Source: Chitinimonas_A lacunae
GTDB lineage: Bacteria; Pseudomonadota; Gammaproteobacteria; Burkholderiales; Chitinimonadaceae
Reading direction: 5' to 3'
Length of the DNA stretch: 64,000 bases
Assembly (NCBI RefSeq): GCF_042650885.1
Contig: NZ_JBHSBU010000001.1
Coordinates: 2,418,001 to 2,482,000 of the forward strand
Shown: piece by piece, positions 34,912 to 43,915 of the stretch
How the letters are laid out: each line of letters opens with the position of its first letter
How positions within the stretch are numbered: position 1 is the first letter of the stretch
The notes under the pieces: generated by a model
What the model saw: the letters and a program-made list of their open reading frames with translations, nothing else
Database searches by the model: none
What the model was told of the DNA's origin: nothing
Made by a program: the position numbers and the translations under genes

Positions 34912-34982
34912 TCCAGCCGCTCCAGCACGACGGCCGCCTTATCCCGGGCGGCCGTCGTGTTATTTCCCACTCGATTTTCTGC

Positions 34983-35558
34983 ATGCCCCAACTGATCCAG
35001 ACTAGCGAAGCGGACTTTCCACCCGAACTGCGCCGTCAGGCGCTCGAACTGTCCTACCTCGAATGGCCGCAGGCGTTCAGCGCACCGCCCAAGGGCGACG
35101 AAGCGCTTAACGATCCGGCGCTCGATCCGGTCTGTATCGCACTGGTCGAGGATGGCTGCCTGCTCAGCTATACCGGAGTGCAGTCGCTATGGTTCGGTAA
35201 AGGGGACGAGGTCTGCCGCGTCTCCGGCATCAGCGGCATGCTGACCCGTGCTGCGCAGCGTGGTCGCGGTGCCGGGCGCCAAGTACTGGTCGCGGCAAGC
35301 GCCTGGATGGCCCGTTCCGGCACTGACTTCGGCATATTTACCTGCGACCCGCCGCTTGTGGCCTTCTACGCCCGCGCCGGCTGGATCGAGACACCCACGA
35401 TGCCGCTGGTCGGCGGCACGCGCGAGCAGCCGTTTCCGAGCGCGCAGTTTGGCAAGGTGACATTGGCGCAAGCCTTCACGCCGCGCGGCCAAGCCCGGTT
35501 GGTGCAGCAGCAGGGCCGGCCGATCGAGCTGGAGCTGGGCGTAGGCAATCTGTGGTAA
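34983..35558 (+). CDS. GNAT-family N-acetyltransferase
   Basis: A 191-residue protein. The acetyl-CoA binding motif A is visible as GMLTRAAQRGRGAGRQVLVAASAWMARSG (Arg/Gln-x-x-Gly-x-Gly/Ala type) near 85-113, followed by the YARAGW strand near 135. The N-terminal part (LEWPQAF, DPVCIALVEDG) is similar to aminoglycoside 2'-N-acetyltransferase-like proteins, but no substrate can be assigned. The stop codon overlaps the base of the terminator hairpin. Confidence 0.82.
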   Translation: MPQLIQTSEADFPPELRRQALELSYLEWPQAFSAPPKGDEALNDPALDPVCIALVEDGCLLSYTGVQSLWFGKGDEVCRVSGISGMLTRAAQRGRGAGRQVLVAASAWMARSGTDFGIFTCDPPLVAFYARAGWIETPTMPLVGGTREQPFPSAQFGKVTLAQAFTPRGQARLVQQQGRPIELELGVGNLW

Positions 35559-35582
35559 GGCCGGTCAACGCCGGCCTTTTGA
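35557..35582 (+). terminator. Terminator of the GNAT gene
   Basis: AAGGCCGG (35557-35564) / CCGGCCTT (35571-35578), loop TCAACG, followed by TT. Confidence 0.8.
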
Positions 35583-35774
35583 GCGATGAATGGGTGTTGG
35601 AGAAGGCATCCACCCAGCAGACCCCGCAAGAGGCCTCCATCACCGACCGGCGTCACGCCTCCCTGCGGATGATCGAGCGGACCCAGGCTCACGGCCTGCT
35701 GTGCTGATTCACCCTTGTGGCCTGGTGCTGTCTGGACGCCCGGGGAAAGTCAGGAGTCACGGCAGTCCGCAGCG

Positions 35775-36458
35775 CTACTTGCCGCCGATATGCGGCAACA
35801 GCACGATGTCGAATTCGCGCCCCTGTTCGAGCGACAGCACCGGCATCAGGGTCTCGGCATTACGGACCTCCTCGACCAGATTGGGGTCCGCCTGATTTTC
35901 ATCGCGCTTGAGCAGACTATCGGCCAGCCCTTGGGTGGCACGCGACAGCGCCTGCCGGGTGGCGCGGGCCAGGAAATTTTCCTTTTCGCGGGTGCCGACG
36001 CCGATCATCAGCAGGTCCTTGGCCGACTGACTCCAGTTGACGACGCCGCGGATGCCGGCCTTTACATCGCTATCGACCGCATAACCATGAATGGCCCGGG
36101 TCGTCACTTCGACCCCACGGTCGTCGTAGCAGCGCAGCATGCGCAGCGACAGATTGACCCGTTCGGCCGACAGATGGCCATAGCCGCTGGCCTCGACAAT
36201 GCAGTCGCTGGCATTGCGCCCCACATCGCCCATCCGCCCAGGTTCCTTGACCCGCAATAGCACCGTGGAGGGGAACAGGCGTGCCTCGGCCCCGATCCCC
36301 ACATCGGCCCCCACCACCACCGACACGGGAATCGCCCGCTGCCAGCGCTGTGGCGGCGGAGTGGGCGGGGCGGAAGGTTGCGGTGGGGTATCGGCAGCAC
36401 AGGCGGTTTGCAGTGCGAACAGGAGGAATGCGTAGTTCTTCCACTTGGATTTCATCAT
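35775..36458 (-). CDS. Orphan TraB/VirB10 C-terminal-like exported protein
   Basis: A 227-residue protein with an N-terminal signal (about 1-21; LFALQTACA, at best a weak lipobox) and a Pro-rich linker. The body resembles the C-terminal beta-barrel of TraB/VirB10: LFPSTVLLRVKEP, SGYGHLSAERVNLSLRMLRC, VTTRAIHGYAVDSDVKAGIRG, and MPVLSLEQGREFDIVLLP at the end. It lacks the long N-terminal and membrane parts, and no other type IV secretion genes are nearby. It may be a relic of a conjugative element or a stand-alone envelope protein. The family assignment is from motif resemblance only. Confidence 0.6.
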   Translation of the reverse strand: MMKSKWKNYAFLLFALQTACAADTPPQPSAPPTPPPQRWQRAIPVSVVVGADVGIGAEARLFPSTVLLRVKEPGRMGDVGRNASDCIVEASGYGHLSAERVNLSLRMLRCYDDRGVEVTTRAIHGYAVDSDVKAGIRGVVNWSQSAKDLLMIGVGTREKENFLARATRQALSRATQGLADSLLKRDENQADPNLVEEVRNAETLMPVLSLEQGREFDIVLLPHIGGK

Positions 36459-36651
36459 GATTTGGTCTGCCTTTCAGAGAGGGAAGCCTGCCTGGGTATC
36501 CAAACGCCGCCACTGCCTATATTTGACAAGACTGGCAACGCTGCCTCACTTGTTCAAGCTGTCGGCCATCAGGGCGAGTTGGCCAGGTTGAGTCTGTGCC
36601 CCATCCTATGCTTAAAACATGCCCGGCCCGTCCCCACTCCAGGAGCCGCTT

Positions 36652-36936
36652 ATGAGTGCCCCGCCCAGCAGCACCACCGGCGTCATTCCCGTGGACTGGA
36701 TACAGCGTATCCACGACGGCCTGACCGCCCATGAAGTCCGCAGCCGGCTCGGCCCGCCCATCCGCGTCGTGCCGCCTGGGCGGGCACTGGACAACGGCCG
36801 GCGCAATCTCGATGCGGTCTGGGTCTACCGTCATCAGCCGCGCCAGCACGCCCGCCCGAACCAGGACATCGAAACCTTCGTCGGCTTTCGCAACGACGCG
36901 GTCTGCATCATTTGGCAGGCACTCAGCAGCAGCTGA
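36652..36936 (+). CDS. Small protein with BamE/SmpA-like pattern
   Basis: A 94-residue protein. DWIQRIHDGLTAHEVRSRLGPPIRV, then DAVWVYRHQP, then FVGFRNDAVCIIW follows the SmpA/OmlA order (a G-x-t-x-x-E-V-x-x-x-L-G-x-P turn, W-x-Y strand, final F-x-n-g-x-V strand), but there is no signal peptide or lipobox. It is therefore probably a cytoplasmic relative. ATG 36652 follows AGGAG. Its role is unknown. It diverges from the TraB-like gene with about 190 bp between them. Confidence 0.6.
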   Translation: MSAPPSSTTGVIPVDWIQRIHDGLTAHEVRSRLGPPIRVVPPGRALDNGRRNLDAVWVYRHQPRQHARPNQDIETFVGFRNDAVCIIWQALSSS

Positions 36937-37349
36937 AAACCTGGCCGCACCGTGTTGCCAATTTGACAAACTTCGCTATAGATCTTGCAAAGCAAAGACT
37001 GCCTGGATACGTACTATCTGCCGGGGAAATAGATAAGCGAGCCTTAAAACAGAGGTGGAGGAGATCGAAGAAAAAAGGAAATTAATCTGAAAATTATCTT
37101 CCAGTCATACAGCCATATAAAAACAAAAGAAAATAAATATCCAAAAAATTCCTAAAATCTATTTCTCCTCGTACTTTTCTCTCCCATCACGTCGCTTCCC
37201 TCCCCCATTCCCCCAAACCCCTGCAAGGCAAAAACAGCCCATTGCCAGTTCCGACTCACGCAAAGCGTCCACCCCAATCAAACCATCACGGAAACAAGCG
37301 TCGTCACGGACGGCCATAGGATGCTGTTCGAGCGTCCGGGCAGACGCCG

Positions 37350-37450
37350 ACCTCGTGGCGAGGTGGTGAGGAAATCGGGGGAGTCGCCAGACGGTGCGTG
37401 GTACAGACCGTTTGGCGACTCCCCGGAGATGCAGGTAGGGAAATTTCCCT
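37350..37450 (+). ncRNA. Candidate structured RNA
   Basis: Three successive hairpins: a 6-bp stem (ACCTCG/CGAGGT), then GGGGAGTCGCCA (37378-37389) with TGGCGACTCCCC (37413-37424) extended through a G-U pair into ACGGT/ACCGT (18 pairs, 11-nt loop), then AGGGAAATTTCCCT. A possible end is the T-rich element at 37540-37556. Strand is assumed from that tail. No known RNA family is recognised. Confidence 0.4.
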
Positions 37451-37510
37451 GAATGGATCAGTGATCAGTCTTGTAAAGTTCTTAGCAGATAAGCGCTATT
37501 TCTTTCTAAG

Positions 37511-37556
37511 TCAGACTATCTATCTTGCAGACATTTTTCTGATTATTTTATTTACA
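37511..37556 (+). terminator. Copy 3 of the recurring 3'-end element
   Basis: TCAGA/TCTGA pair around CTATCTATCTTGCAGACATTT, then TTATTTTATTTA. It lies 9 bp before the stop codon of the convergent DUF1615 gene, with no plus-strand protein gene upstream to terminate. Confidence 0.45.
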
Positions 37557-37564
37557 GCTTTCTA

Positions 37565-38842
37565 TCACCCACCCATGCCGCCCGGTGACACCAGCGCAGT
37601 CGCCTTGCCAAGACAGCGTTGATAGCGGCCGTCGACCCGACGGGCGAACCATTCGGTGGTGAGCTTGCGGGTGATCTTGGGACTTTGCAGACGGATTTGC
37701 GGCAACGCTGCGCGCGGCAGTTTGCGGCCGCCTTGCTGGTCGGCCAGGGCGAACAGGCGGCGGTAGGTGGCGGTCTGCTCGAAGCTGAGCTGCTTTTCCT
37801 GCAAGAGATCGCGCCGTAGGGCCGACTCCTCCAGATCGAGCCGATCCGCCACCGCCAGCAGCGCGGCCAGCGTGGCGCTGCGCTCAGTGGTGGGTGCGCC
37901 GTCACGGTAGATCAGCAGATCGCCGTCGAGGGTCAGCTTGGCGTGGCGTTTGCCGGCCACGCTCGCCAGCGCCGCCTGGAAGGCCACATTGCGGCTGCTG
38001 TACTGGCCGGCGTTGAAGTCGGCGAAGCGGTACAGCATTTCCGGATAGTTGGCCGGATAGTGCAGCAGATTGGCGATCCCGAAATATACGCCGCCGCGCC
38101 GGGTAAACACTTCCTGGCGCAGGCTGGTCTTGAAGCTGTAGGGATAGGGCCAGTGCCGCATATGCTGCTCGGCGAACGCAAAGCTGACCTGCATCGGCCC
38201 GCCGGTGCGGATCGGATTATGGGCGATCAGTTGTTCGCGGCCGATGGGCAGTTCATCGACGATATCTTCAAACAGCAGATTCATCTGCCGCTCGGTCTTG
38301 AGCGCATTGATGCGTTCGGCGTAGCTGCGGCCGTTGGCCGATTTGCGCTTGAGGATCGCTTCGACGATCGGGAACGGCACGCCGTAGCGGTCGGCGTAAC
38401 CCTCGATCTTCTTCCAGACGATACGGTTAAGACCGGGCACCACCGGGTCGGCCTGGAAGCTCGATTCCTGCTCGATCACGGCGATGGCGGCACAGATATT
38501 CTCATGGCTGGCGGGCAGCTTGAGCGCCACCAGGGCCGTAGCGATATCGTCGCGCCAGCCGTTGCGGTCGCTGATCTTATCGGGCAGCAGGCGACCGACC
38601 AGCTCGCGGGTAGACCGATCGACCACCGGCTTGATCGTGCCGGGCTTGGCTGGCGGCGGCGGTGCCGGGGTGGGGCTGAGTGCAGGCGGCGGCGCGACCG
38701 GAGGGGGTGGTGGCGGCGGAGGCGGCTCAGGAAGCGGGACAGGAACGGGTTCGGTCGGCGAGGAGATGGGCGCAGGCGCCTGGGTGGCACAACCGGCGAG
38801 CAGAACAAACGGGATAAATCCCAGAGCGAAACGACGCAACAC
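37565..38842 (-). CDS. DUF1615 lipoprotein, lytic-transglycosylase-like
   Basis: A 425-residue lipoprotein: signal with lipobox LLAGC (Cys about 18), then a Pro-rich spacer (about 28-68), which likely spans the periplasm. The DUF1615 body follows, with ENICAAIAVIEQESSF near 115-130, where the Glu resembles the catalytic residue of soluble lytic transglycosylases, and RTGGPMQVSFAFAEQHMR. It probably cleaves or binds peptidoglycan at the outer membrane. It is expressed alone. Confidence 0.88.
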   Translation of the reverse strand: MLRRFALGFIPFVLLAGCATQAPAPISSPTEPVPVPLPEPPPPPPPPPVAPPPALSPTPAPPPPAKPGTIKPVVDRSTRELVGRLLPDKISDRNGWRDDIATALVALKLPASHENICAAIAVIEQESSFQADPVVPGLNRIVWKKIEGYADRYGVPFPIVEAILKRKSANGRSYAERINALKTERQMNLLFEDIVDELPIGREQLIAHNPIRTGGPMQVSFAFAEQHMRHWPYPYSFKTSLRQEVFTRRGGVYFGIANLLHYPANYPEMLYRFADFNAGQYSSRNVAFQAALASVAGKRHAKLTLDGDLLIYRDGAPTTERSATLAALLAVADRLDLEESALRRDLLQEKQLSFEQTATYRRLFALADQQGGRKLPRAALPQIRLQSPKITRKLTTEWFARRVDGRYQRCLGKATALVSPGGMGG

Positions 38843-38970
38843 GGTGGGAATCGGGTGGGACCAAAAGTCCGCGAGCTTAGCACTGGCCGCCGTCGGCGCG
38901 AAGAAGCGGCGCGACGGCGGCGCATCGTCGCAACACCGGCGCTGACTATGCAGCCAGCGCCGGCGAACGA

Positions 38971-40635
38971 TCAGCGCGAGATCGGCTTGTAGCGGATACG
39001 CTTGGGCTTGGCACCTTCCTCACCCAGACGACGCTTCTTGTCGGCTTCATATTCCTGATAGTTGCCGTCAAAGAAGGTCCACTGCGATTCGCCTTCGCAA
39101 GCGAGGATATGGGTGGCGATCCGGTCGAGGAACCAGCGGTCGTGGCTGATCACGAAGACCGTGCCGGCGAATTCGAGCAGCGCATCTTCGAGCGCACGCA
39201 GGGTTTCCACATCGAGGTCGTTGGACGGCTCGTCCAGCAGCAGCACATTGCCGCCGGCGATCAGGGTCTTGGCCAGATGGAGCCGGCCGCGCTCACCGCC
39301 CGACAGATTGCCGACGATCTTCTGCTGATCGACGCCCTTGAAGTTGAAACGGCCCAGATAGGCGCGCGACGGCATCTCGAAACGGCCGACGGTCAGGATG
39401 TCGCGGCCGCCCGACACGTCTTCCCATACGGTCTTGCCGGCTTCGAGGCTGTCGCGGCTCTGGTCAACGTAGGCGAGCTTGACCGTCGGACCGATCTTCA
39501 CTTCGCCGCTGTCGGGCGTATCGCGGCCGGCGATCATCTTGAACAGCGTCGATTTACCGGCACCGTTGGGGCCGATGATGCCGACGATGGCACCGGCGGG
39601 CGCCTTGAAGCTCAGCTTGTCGATCAGCAGCCGATCGCCGAAGCCCTTGCTGACATCGACGAACTCGACCACTTCATTACCGAGCCGCTCGGCCACCGGA
39701 ATAAAGATTTCCTGGGTCTCGTTGCGCTTCTGGTATTCATGGCTCGACAGCTCTTCAAAGCGGGCCAGACGCGCTTTCGACTTGGCCTGACGGCCCTTGG
39801 GATTCTGCCGCACCCATTCGAGTTCTTTCTGGATGGTCTTCTGGCGGGCCGACTCCTGGCTTTCCTCCTGCTTGAGCCGGGCGTCCTTCTGCTCCAGCCA
39901 GCTCGAATAGTTGCCTTTCCACGGAATGCCATGACCACGGTCGAGTTCGAGAATCCACTCGGCGGCATTGTCGAGGAAGTAGCGATCGTGCGTCACCGCC
40001 ACCACGGTGCCGGGGAAGCGCACCAGGAACTGCTCCAGCCAATCGACCGACTCGGCATCGAGGTGGTTGGTCGGCTCATCGAGCAGCAGCATATCGGGCT
40101 TGGACAGCAGCAGCCGGCACAGCGCCACCCGGCGCTTTTCACCGCCCGACAGATGACCGATGGCGGCATCCCACGGCGGCAGACGCAAGGCGTCGGCGGC
40201 GATTTCCATCTGGACTTCGACATCGCTGCCGGCCGTGGCGATGATGGCTTCGTAGCGGGCCTGATCTTCGGCCAGCTTGTCGAAGTCGGCGTCGGGGTCG
40301 GCGTAGGCGGCGTAGATCTCTTCGAGCTTGAGCTTGGCTTCGAACAGTTCGCCCAGCCCTTCTTCGACGGCGGTACGTACGGTCTGGGCCGGGTCAAGCT
40401 GGGGTTCCTGCGGCAGATAGCCGATCTTGATGCCGGGCATCGGGACCGCTTCGCCTTCGATGTCCTTGTCCACCCCGGCCATGATCTTCAGCAGGGTGGA
40501 TTTGCCCGAGCCATTGAGACCGAGCACCCCGATCTTGGCACCGGGGAAGAACGACAGGGAAATATCCTTGAGAATCTGGCGCTTGGGCGGGACGATCTTG
40601 CCCACCCGCAGCATCGAGTAAACGTATTGAGCCAT
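38971..40635 (-). CDS. ettA: Energy-dependent translational throttle protein EttA
   Basis: A 554-residue soluble ABC-F protein. Two ATPase domains are joined by an Arg/Lys-rich P-site tRNA interaction linker (about 240-300; KNPKGRQAKSKARLARFEEL-type, here QNPKGRQAKSKARL). Walker A1 is GLNGSGKST near 40-48 and A2 is GPNGAGKST near 356-364; signatures are LSGGEKRR and LSGGERGR. The start AQYVYSMLRVGKIVPPKRQI and the length match EttA rather than Uup or YheS. It gates ribosome elongation according to ADP/ATP. Confidence 0.96.
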   Translation of the reverse strand: MAQYVYSMLRVGKIVPPKRQILKDISLSFFPGAKIGVLGLNGSGKSTLLKIMAGVDKDIEGEAVPMPGIKIGYLPQEPQLDPAQTVRTAVEEGLGELFEAKLKLEEIYAAYADPDADFDKLAEDQARYEAIIATAGSDVEVQMEIAADALRLPPWDAAIGHLSGGEKRRVALCRLLLSKPDMLLLDEPTNHLDAESVDWLEQFLVRFPGTVVAVTHDRYFLDNAAEWILELDRGHGIPWKGNYSSWLEQKDARLKQEESQESARQKTIQKELEWVRQNPKGRQAKSKARLARFEELSSHEYQKRNETQEIFIPVAERLGNEVVEFVDVSKGFGDRLLIDKLSFKAPAGAIVGIIGPNGAGKSTLFKMIAGRDTPDSGEVKIGPTVKLAYVDQSRDSLEAGKTVWEDVSGGRDILTVGRFEMPSRAYLGRFNFKGVDQQKIVGNLSGGERGRLHLAKTLIAGGNVLLLDEPSNDLDVETLRALEDALLEFAGTVFVISHDRWFLDRIATHILACEGESQWTFFDGNYQEYEADKKRRLGEEGAKPKRIRYKPISR

Positions 40636-40754
40636 ACCGGTCCGGTAAATGCCTGAGGAGTGTTAGGAAAGCCGCAGTGTAGCAAATGGCAGGCGGCAAG
40701 GCCGCCTGGCTGCGGCGGCCGGGACGGGGAAAGGCAGACAGGTCGGCGTTCGGG

Positions 40755-41969
40755 CTAAGGACGGCCCGTCACCAGCCATTGCCGCAGCGCAGCCGCCTCG
40801 CCATCGACCCGCTCGGCCCGGCGCACGAAGCTGCTGTAGTCGGTGTCGCTCATGCAGACCAGTAATTGGCTGAGCGGATTGCCCAGGGTCAGCAGGTCCC
40901 AGGCGGCGCGATAATCGGCGAGCACATCGCGCGCCGAACCCGCTGCGAGACCACGCTCGTAGGCACGCCGGATCAGATTGAGCGTGCCATTGCGCCGGAT
41001 CAGCCAGGCACCGAGCCCCAGGCCCGGCTCGGCAGGCGCCTCGAGCCCGGGATAGGCGCTCTCTGCGCCTTCGGCTGTGTCGGCGGCAAGCAGACGGTCC
41101 AGCCCATTGGCGTGGAGGCGGAATTCGCCGATCAGGCTGCGGCCCAGCATCGCCCGCACCGATTCGCCGCCCAGCAAAGGCAGCGCCAGACGACGGGCCT
41201 GCGGCAGGCTGGCAGGATGACGCTTCAGCATCGCCGCCAGCAGCGCCTGACCCCGTCCCAGCGCCGAACTCGCCACCATCAGATTGACCATGGTGCGCGA
41301 ACCGGCCGCCGCCCGCCGCCAGAAACCCTGGTAAGCGGCCCACAGATCGTAGGCATATTCGACCTGACCCTGTTCGAGCGCTTCGACCACCTCGCTCAGA
41401 TACAGCAGGCCAAGCTGCTGCGCCGGGGCATAGCGCGGCAGCGGCAGATCGTCTTCAAACGGCAGATCCTCGGCGAATTCCGGCAAGGCCAGCATCGCGC
41501 GGTAGCGTTGCAGCAGCTCGGCATGGTCGCGCCGCAACAAGGCCAGCATCGCGCTGCGCTCGCGCAGGCTGTCGTAGCAGTCGGCTTCACAGAATTTCAG
41601 GCTCGGCAGCGCCACGTCGAGCGGACGCAGCCAATGCTCCTGCACCGCCTGATAACGCGCCGCGCCAGCCCAGCCGGGCTGCTCGGCGGCAATGGTGCGG
41701 TAGGCGGCAAGCGTCGCGGCAGCGGCCTGGAGCGGCCGTTCGTGCTCGGCGTCGAGCGAGATCAGCGCCAGATAGCCATTGCGCTCCGGCAGCGCGACCG
41801 GGAAGCGGTAATCGAGCCAGGCCTCGGTCGCGGGTTCGAGCGGCTCGTCCAGCCAGTTGAGCAGCAAGGGCAGCGCCACGATCAGCAGCAGCAATGCCAA
41901 CGCCCACCAGACCAAACGGTGCAGGCGAAGCGGAAAAGACCATGGCGCACTGGCCGACAGAAAACTCAT
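40755..41969 (-). CDS. Hypothetical inner-membrane-anchored protein
   Basis: A 404-residue protein I do not recognise. One TM helix (about 18-42: WWALALLLLIVALPLLLNWL) places a large helical C-terminal part outside the cytoplasm. A PVALPERNGYLALISLDA segment follows, with a cysteine pair KFCEADCY near 130, long Leu/Ala/Glu helices, and a C-terminal LTLGNPLSQLLVCMSDTDY. It could be a helical-repeat periplasmic factor. ATG 41969 (MSFLSA) is preferred to 41999. It lies downstream of a gene-free region and upstream of ettA by 119 bp. Confidence 0.72.
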   Translation of the reverse strand: MSFLSASAPWSFPLRLHRLVWWALALLLLIVALPLLLNWLDEPLEPATEAWLDYRFPVALPERNGYLALISLDAEHERPLQAAAATLAAYRTIAAEQPGWAGAARYQAVQEHWLRPLDVALPSLKFCEADCYDSLRERSAMLALLRRDHAELLQRYRAMLALPEFAEDLPFEDDLPLPRYAPAQQLGLLYLSEVVEALEQGQVEYAYDLWAAYQGFWRRAAAGSRTMVNLMVASSALGRGQALLAAMLKRHPASLPQARRLALPLLGGESVRAMLGRSLIGEFRLHANGLDRLLAADTAEGAESAYPGLEAPAEPGLGLGAWLIRRNGTLNLIRRAYERGLAAGSARDVLADYRAAWDLLTLGNPLSQLLVCMSDTDYSSFVRRAERVDGEAAALRQWLVTGRP

Positions 41970-42107
41970 GAAATTTGCTACCCGGGGAAAAACAGCCACG
42001 CCACGTTACCGTCAGACACGGCAACATCGAAGCGTCACGCGATTTTATCCTATTGTCATAGAATTGATCTAGACAAGCCTTCCATCCACGTAAAAAAGGT
42101 AGCCCGT

Positions 42108-42179
42108 ACCGGCGGAGGCCCGACCGCACCGCCCTCTGACTTAGGGGGGTAGCAGGACGGGACGGTCGGGTCCGCCGGT
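42108..42179. other. Long GC-rich inverted repeat
   Basis: ACCGGCGGAGGCCCGACCG (42108-42126) pairs with CGGTCGGGTCCGCCGGT (42163-42179) over 17 bp with a 2-nt bulge. The 36-nt loop contains G-runs. No T-tract follows. Possible structured RNA or palindromic element. Confidence 0.45.
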
Positions 42180-42730
42180 CGGGCCGACAAAGACACGCAC
42201 CGCCAGCAGGCGGCACGCGGACGGGAACGGTGGCGCCGCCGGGAACCCGGAACAATTCATCCGGTCTGCCAGCAGGCGACGCGCTTGTTTAGACAGCTAT
42301 GCCAAGTCGATACTAACAAGGTCATTCTCGAATTAGAAGGGTCAATCAAAAATTGATTGAAGATAGTTTTTGTCAACTGTCATACCTGACAGGCTGGCAA
42401 AGCCAACAGTGGAATTCGTTTTGCATTACCGATAAACCAGCACACTCATTCTCCTTAAAAATGGCGTCCACCTTCACCCATCCCCAGCGTCCAGCAGCCA
42501 GCAGATGACATGTCCATCTCTGCTTGATTCCTGAGCATGACTTATCACTGAAGAAATCGTGGATAACTGCCTGTGGTTGGAGAGGCAGACTGTTTTCTGG
42601 GCGCCATTTCGAAGGCGAATTTCTGGAAGTGCTGCCTGCGCCGCCTTAGGCTGCCGTGGTCGCGGGACGCGATGACGAAGATTAGGCAGCCTCGATAGCC
42701 GTATTGATAGAAATTTTACTTTTCTATTCT

Positions 42731-42773
42731 AATCGGCTACCTATCTTGCGATATGATGTCGTATTATTTTATT
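42731..42773 (+). other. Copy 4 of the recurring 3'-end element (weak fold)
   Basis: AATCGGCTACCTATCTTGCG then ATGTCGTATTATTTTATT. It keeps the TATCTTGC core and TATTTTATT tail but only a short imperfect stem. It stands 18 bp before the stop codon of the deacetylase gene on the minus strand. Confidence 0.4.
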
Positions 42774-42790
42774 GGAAAGGGAATGGCTGT

Positions 42791-43747
42791 TTACAGCCCG
42801 GCCAGCACCCGAATATGGGCCGTGGCGCTACGCCCCAAGGCCGACAAGGCATAGCCGCCTTCGAGCACCGACACCACCCGGCCCTCGCCATGGCGTTCGG
42901 CCACGTCGAGCAACTGGCTCGTCACCCAGGCGTAGTCGTCCTCGACCAGACCCAGCGAGGCCATCTCGTCCTCGCGGTGGGCATCGAAGCCGGCCGAGAT
43001 AAACAGCATCTGCGGGCGGAATTCGTCGAGCGCCGGCAGCCATTCGCGCTCGACCGCCGCGCGGAATTCCTCGCTGCGGCTGCCCGCCGGCAGCGGCACA
43101 TTGTGCATATTGGGGCCAAGCGGCGGCGAGCCGCAGTAGGGATAGAAAGGGTGCTGGAAGGTGGAGACCATCAGCACGCGCGGATTGTCATGGAACAGTT
43201 CCTCGGTGCCGTTGCCGTGGTGGACGTCGAAATCGGCCACCGCCACCCGCTCCAGCCCCTGCTTGAGCGCATGGACCACACCAAGCCCGAGGTTATTGAG
43301 AAAGCAAAAGCCCATCGCCCGGCGCGATTCGGCGTGATGGCCAGGCGGGCGCACCGCACAGAAGGCGTTCTGTGCCCGGCCTTCGAGCACCAGTTCGGTC
43401 GCCTTGACCACCGCCCCGGCCGCGCGGAACGCGGCATCGAGCGTATGCGGGCTCATGGCGGTATCGGGGTCGAGGTGAACGATGCCCTGCTGCGGCGACA
43501 GCCGCTCCAGCGCCTCGATATAGGCAGGCGGATGGAGCAGGGCCAGTGATTCGTGACTGATGCGGGGAGCTTCGACATGCCAGAGCAGGTCCCAGATGCC
43601 GGCGGCGATCAGCCGGTCCTGGATGGCCGCCAGCCGGTCGGGCGACTCGGGATGGTGCGCCCCCATCTGGTGGCGCGCGCAATCGGGGTGCGTAAGGTAG
43701 GCCGTCGGGGCGCTACCCCGGATTTTGCGGCTGATCCATCCCAACAA
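42791..43747 (-). CDS. Histone deacetylase-like amidohydrolase
   Basis: About 318 residues of the arginase/deacetylase fold. Zn-site and catalytic motifs are RPPGHHAESRRAMGFCFLNN, ADFDVHHGNGTEELF, and SAGFDAHREDEMA, with a final VVSVLEGGYAL. The pattern is bacterial HDAC-like (acetylpolyamine or acetoin-type); the substrate is unknown. The frame stays open far upstream into the antisense of moxR, but AGGAG 6 nt before TTG 43747 gives a sensible start (MLGWISRKIRG). Divergent from moxR. Confidence 0.9.
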   Translation of the reverse strand: MLGWISRKIRGSAPTAYLTHPDCARHQMGAHHPESPDRLAAIQDRLIAAGIWDLLWHVEAPRISHESLALLHPPAYIEALERLSPQQGIVHLDPDTAMSPHTLDAAFRAAGAVVKATELVLEGRAQNAFCAVRPPGHHAESRRAMGFCFLNNLGLGVVHALKQGLERVAVADFDVHHGNGTEELFHDNPRVLMVSTFQHPFYPYCGSPPLGPNMHNVPLPAGSRSEEFRAAVEREWLPALDEFRPQMLFISAGFDAHREDEMASLGLVEDDYAWVTSQLLDVAERHGEGRVVSVLEGGYALSALGRSATAHIRVLAGL

Positions 43748-43915
43748 GGCATGCTCCTGGCTAAATAAGAACACCGGCCGCAGACGCGGCGGGGATAGGC
43801 GAACGACGGAATAGAGAATCCTGCAAGGTCCGACTGCTGGACAGTTTAGCGGTCGAGGTGTCATAAACCAATAGAAGGCGTCCTGCCCTTCGCCAACCCG
43901 GAGCGATCGTCGATC

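Larger units (their letters stand above)
36937..37564. other. A/T-rich gene-free region with strong RNA folds
   Basis: No coding frame is supported. The first half is A/T-rich (37050-37170). The second half holds ACCTCG-TGG-CGAGGT, an 18-bp near-perfect hairpin (37378-37424), the palindrome AGGGAAATTTCCCT (37436-37449), and element copy 3 (37511-37556). Confidence 0.55.
41970..42790. other. Gene-free 0.8-kb region
   Basis: No frame is convincing. It contains a GC-rich long hairpin (42108-42179), G/C-rich flanks with more inverted motifs to about 42260, an A/T-rich part (42330-42450), and element copy 4 (42731-42773). It could hold an RNA gene or remnants of a lost gene. Confidence 0.45.

Noticed and set aside
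35580..35706. Short plus-strand frame ending LRMIERTQAHGLLC after the GNAT terminator
   Set aside because: The composition is plausible, but it begins in the terminator's tail with TTG and no ribosome binding site; may be a gene remnant but cannot be supported.
37398..37622. Plus-strand 74-codon frame in the 37-kb gap
   Set aside because: It starts in the loop of the large hairpin and runs across the T-rich element into the antisense of the DUF1615 gene; not a credible gene.
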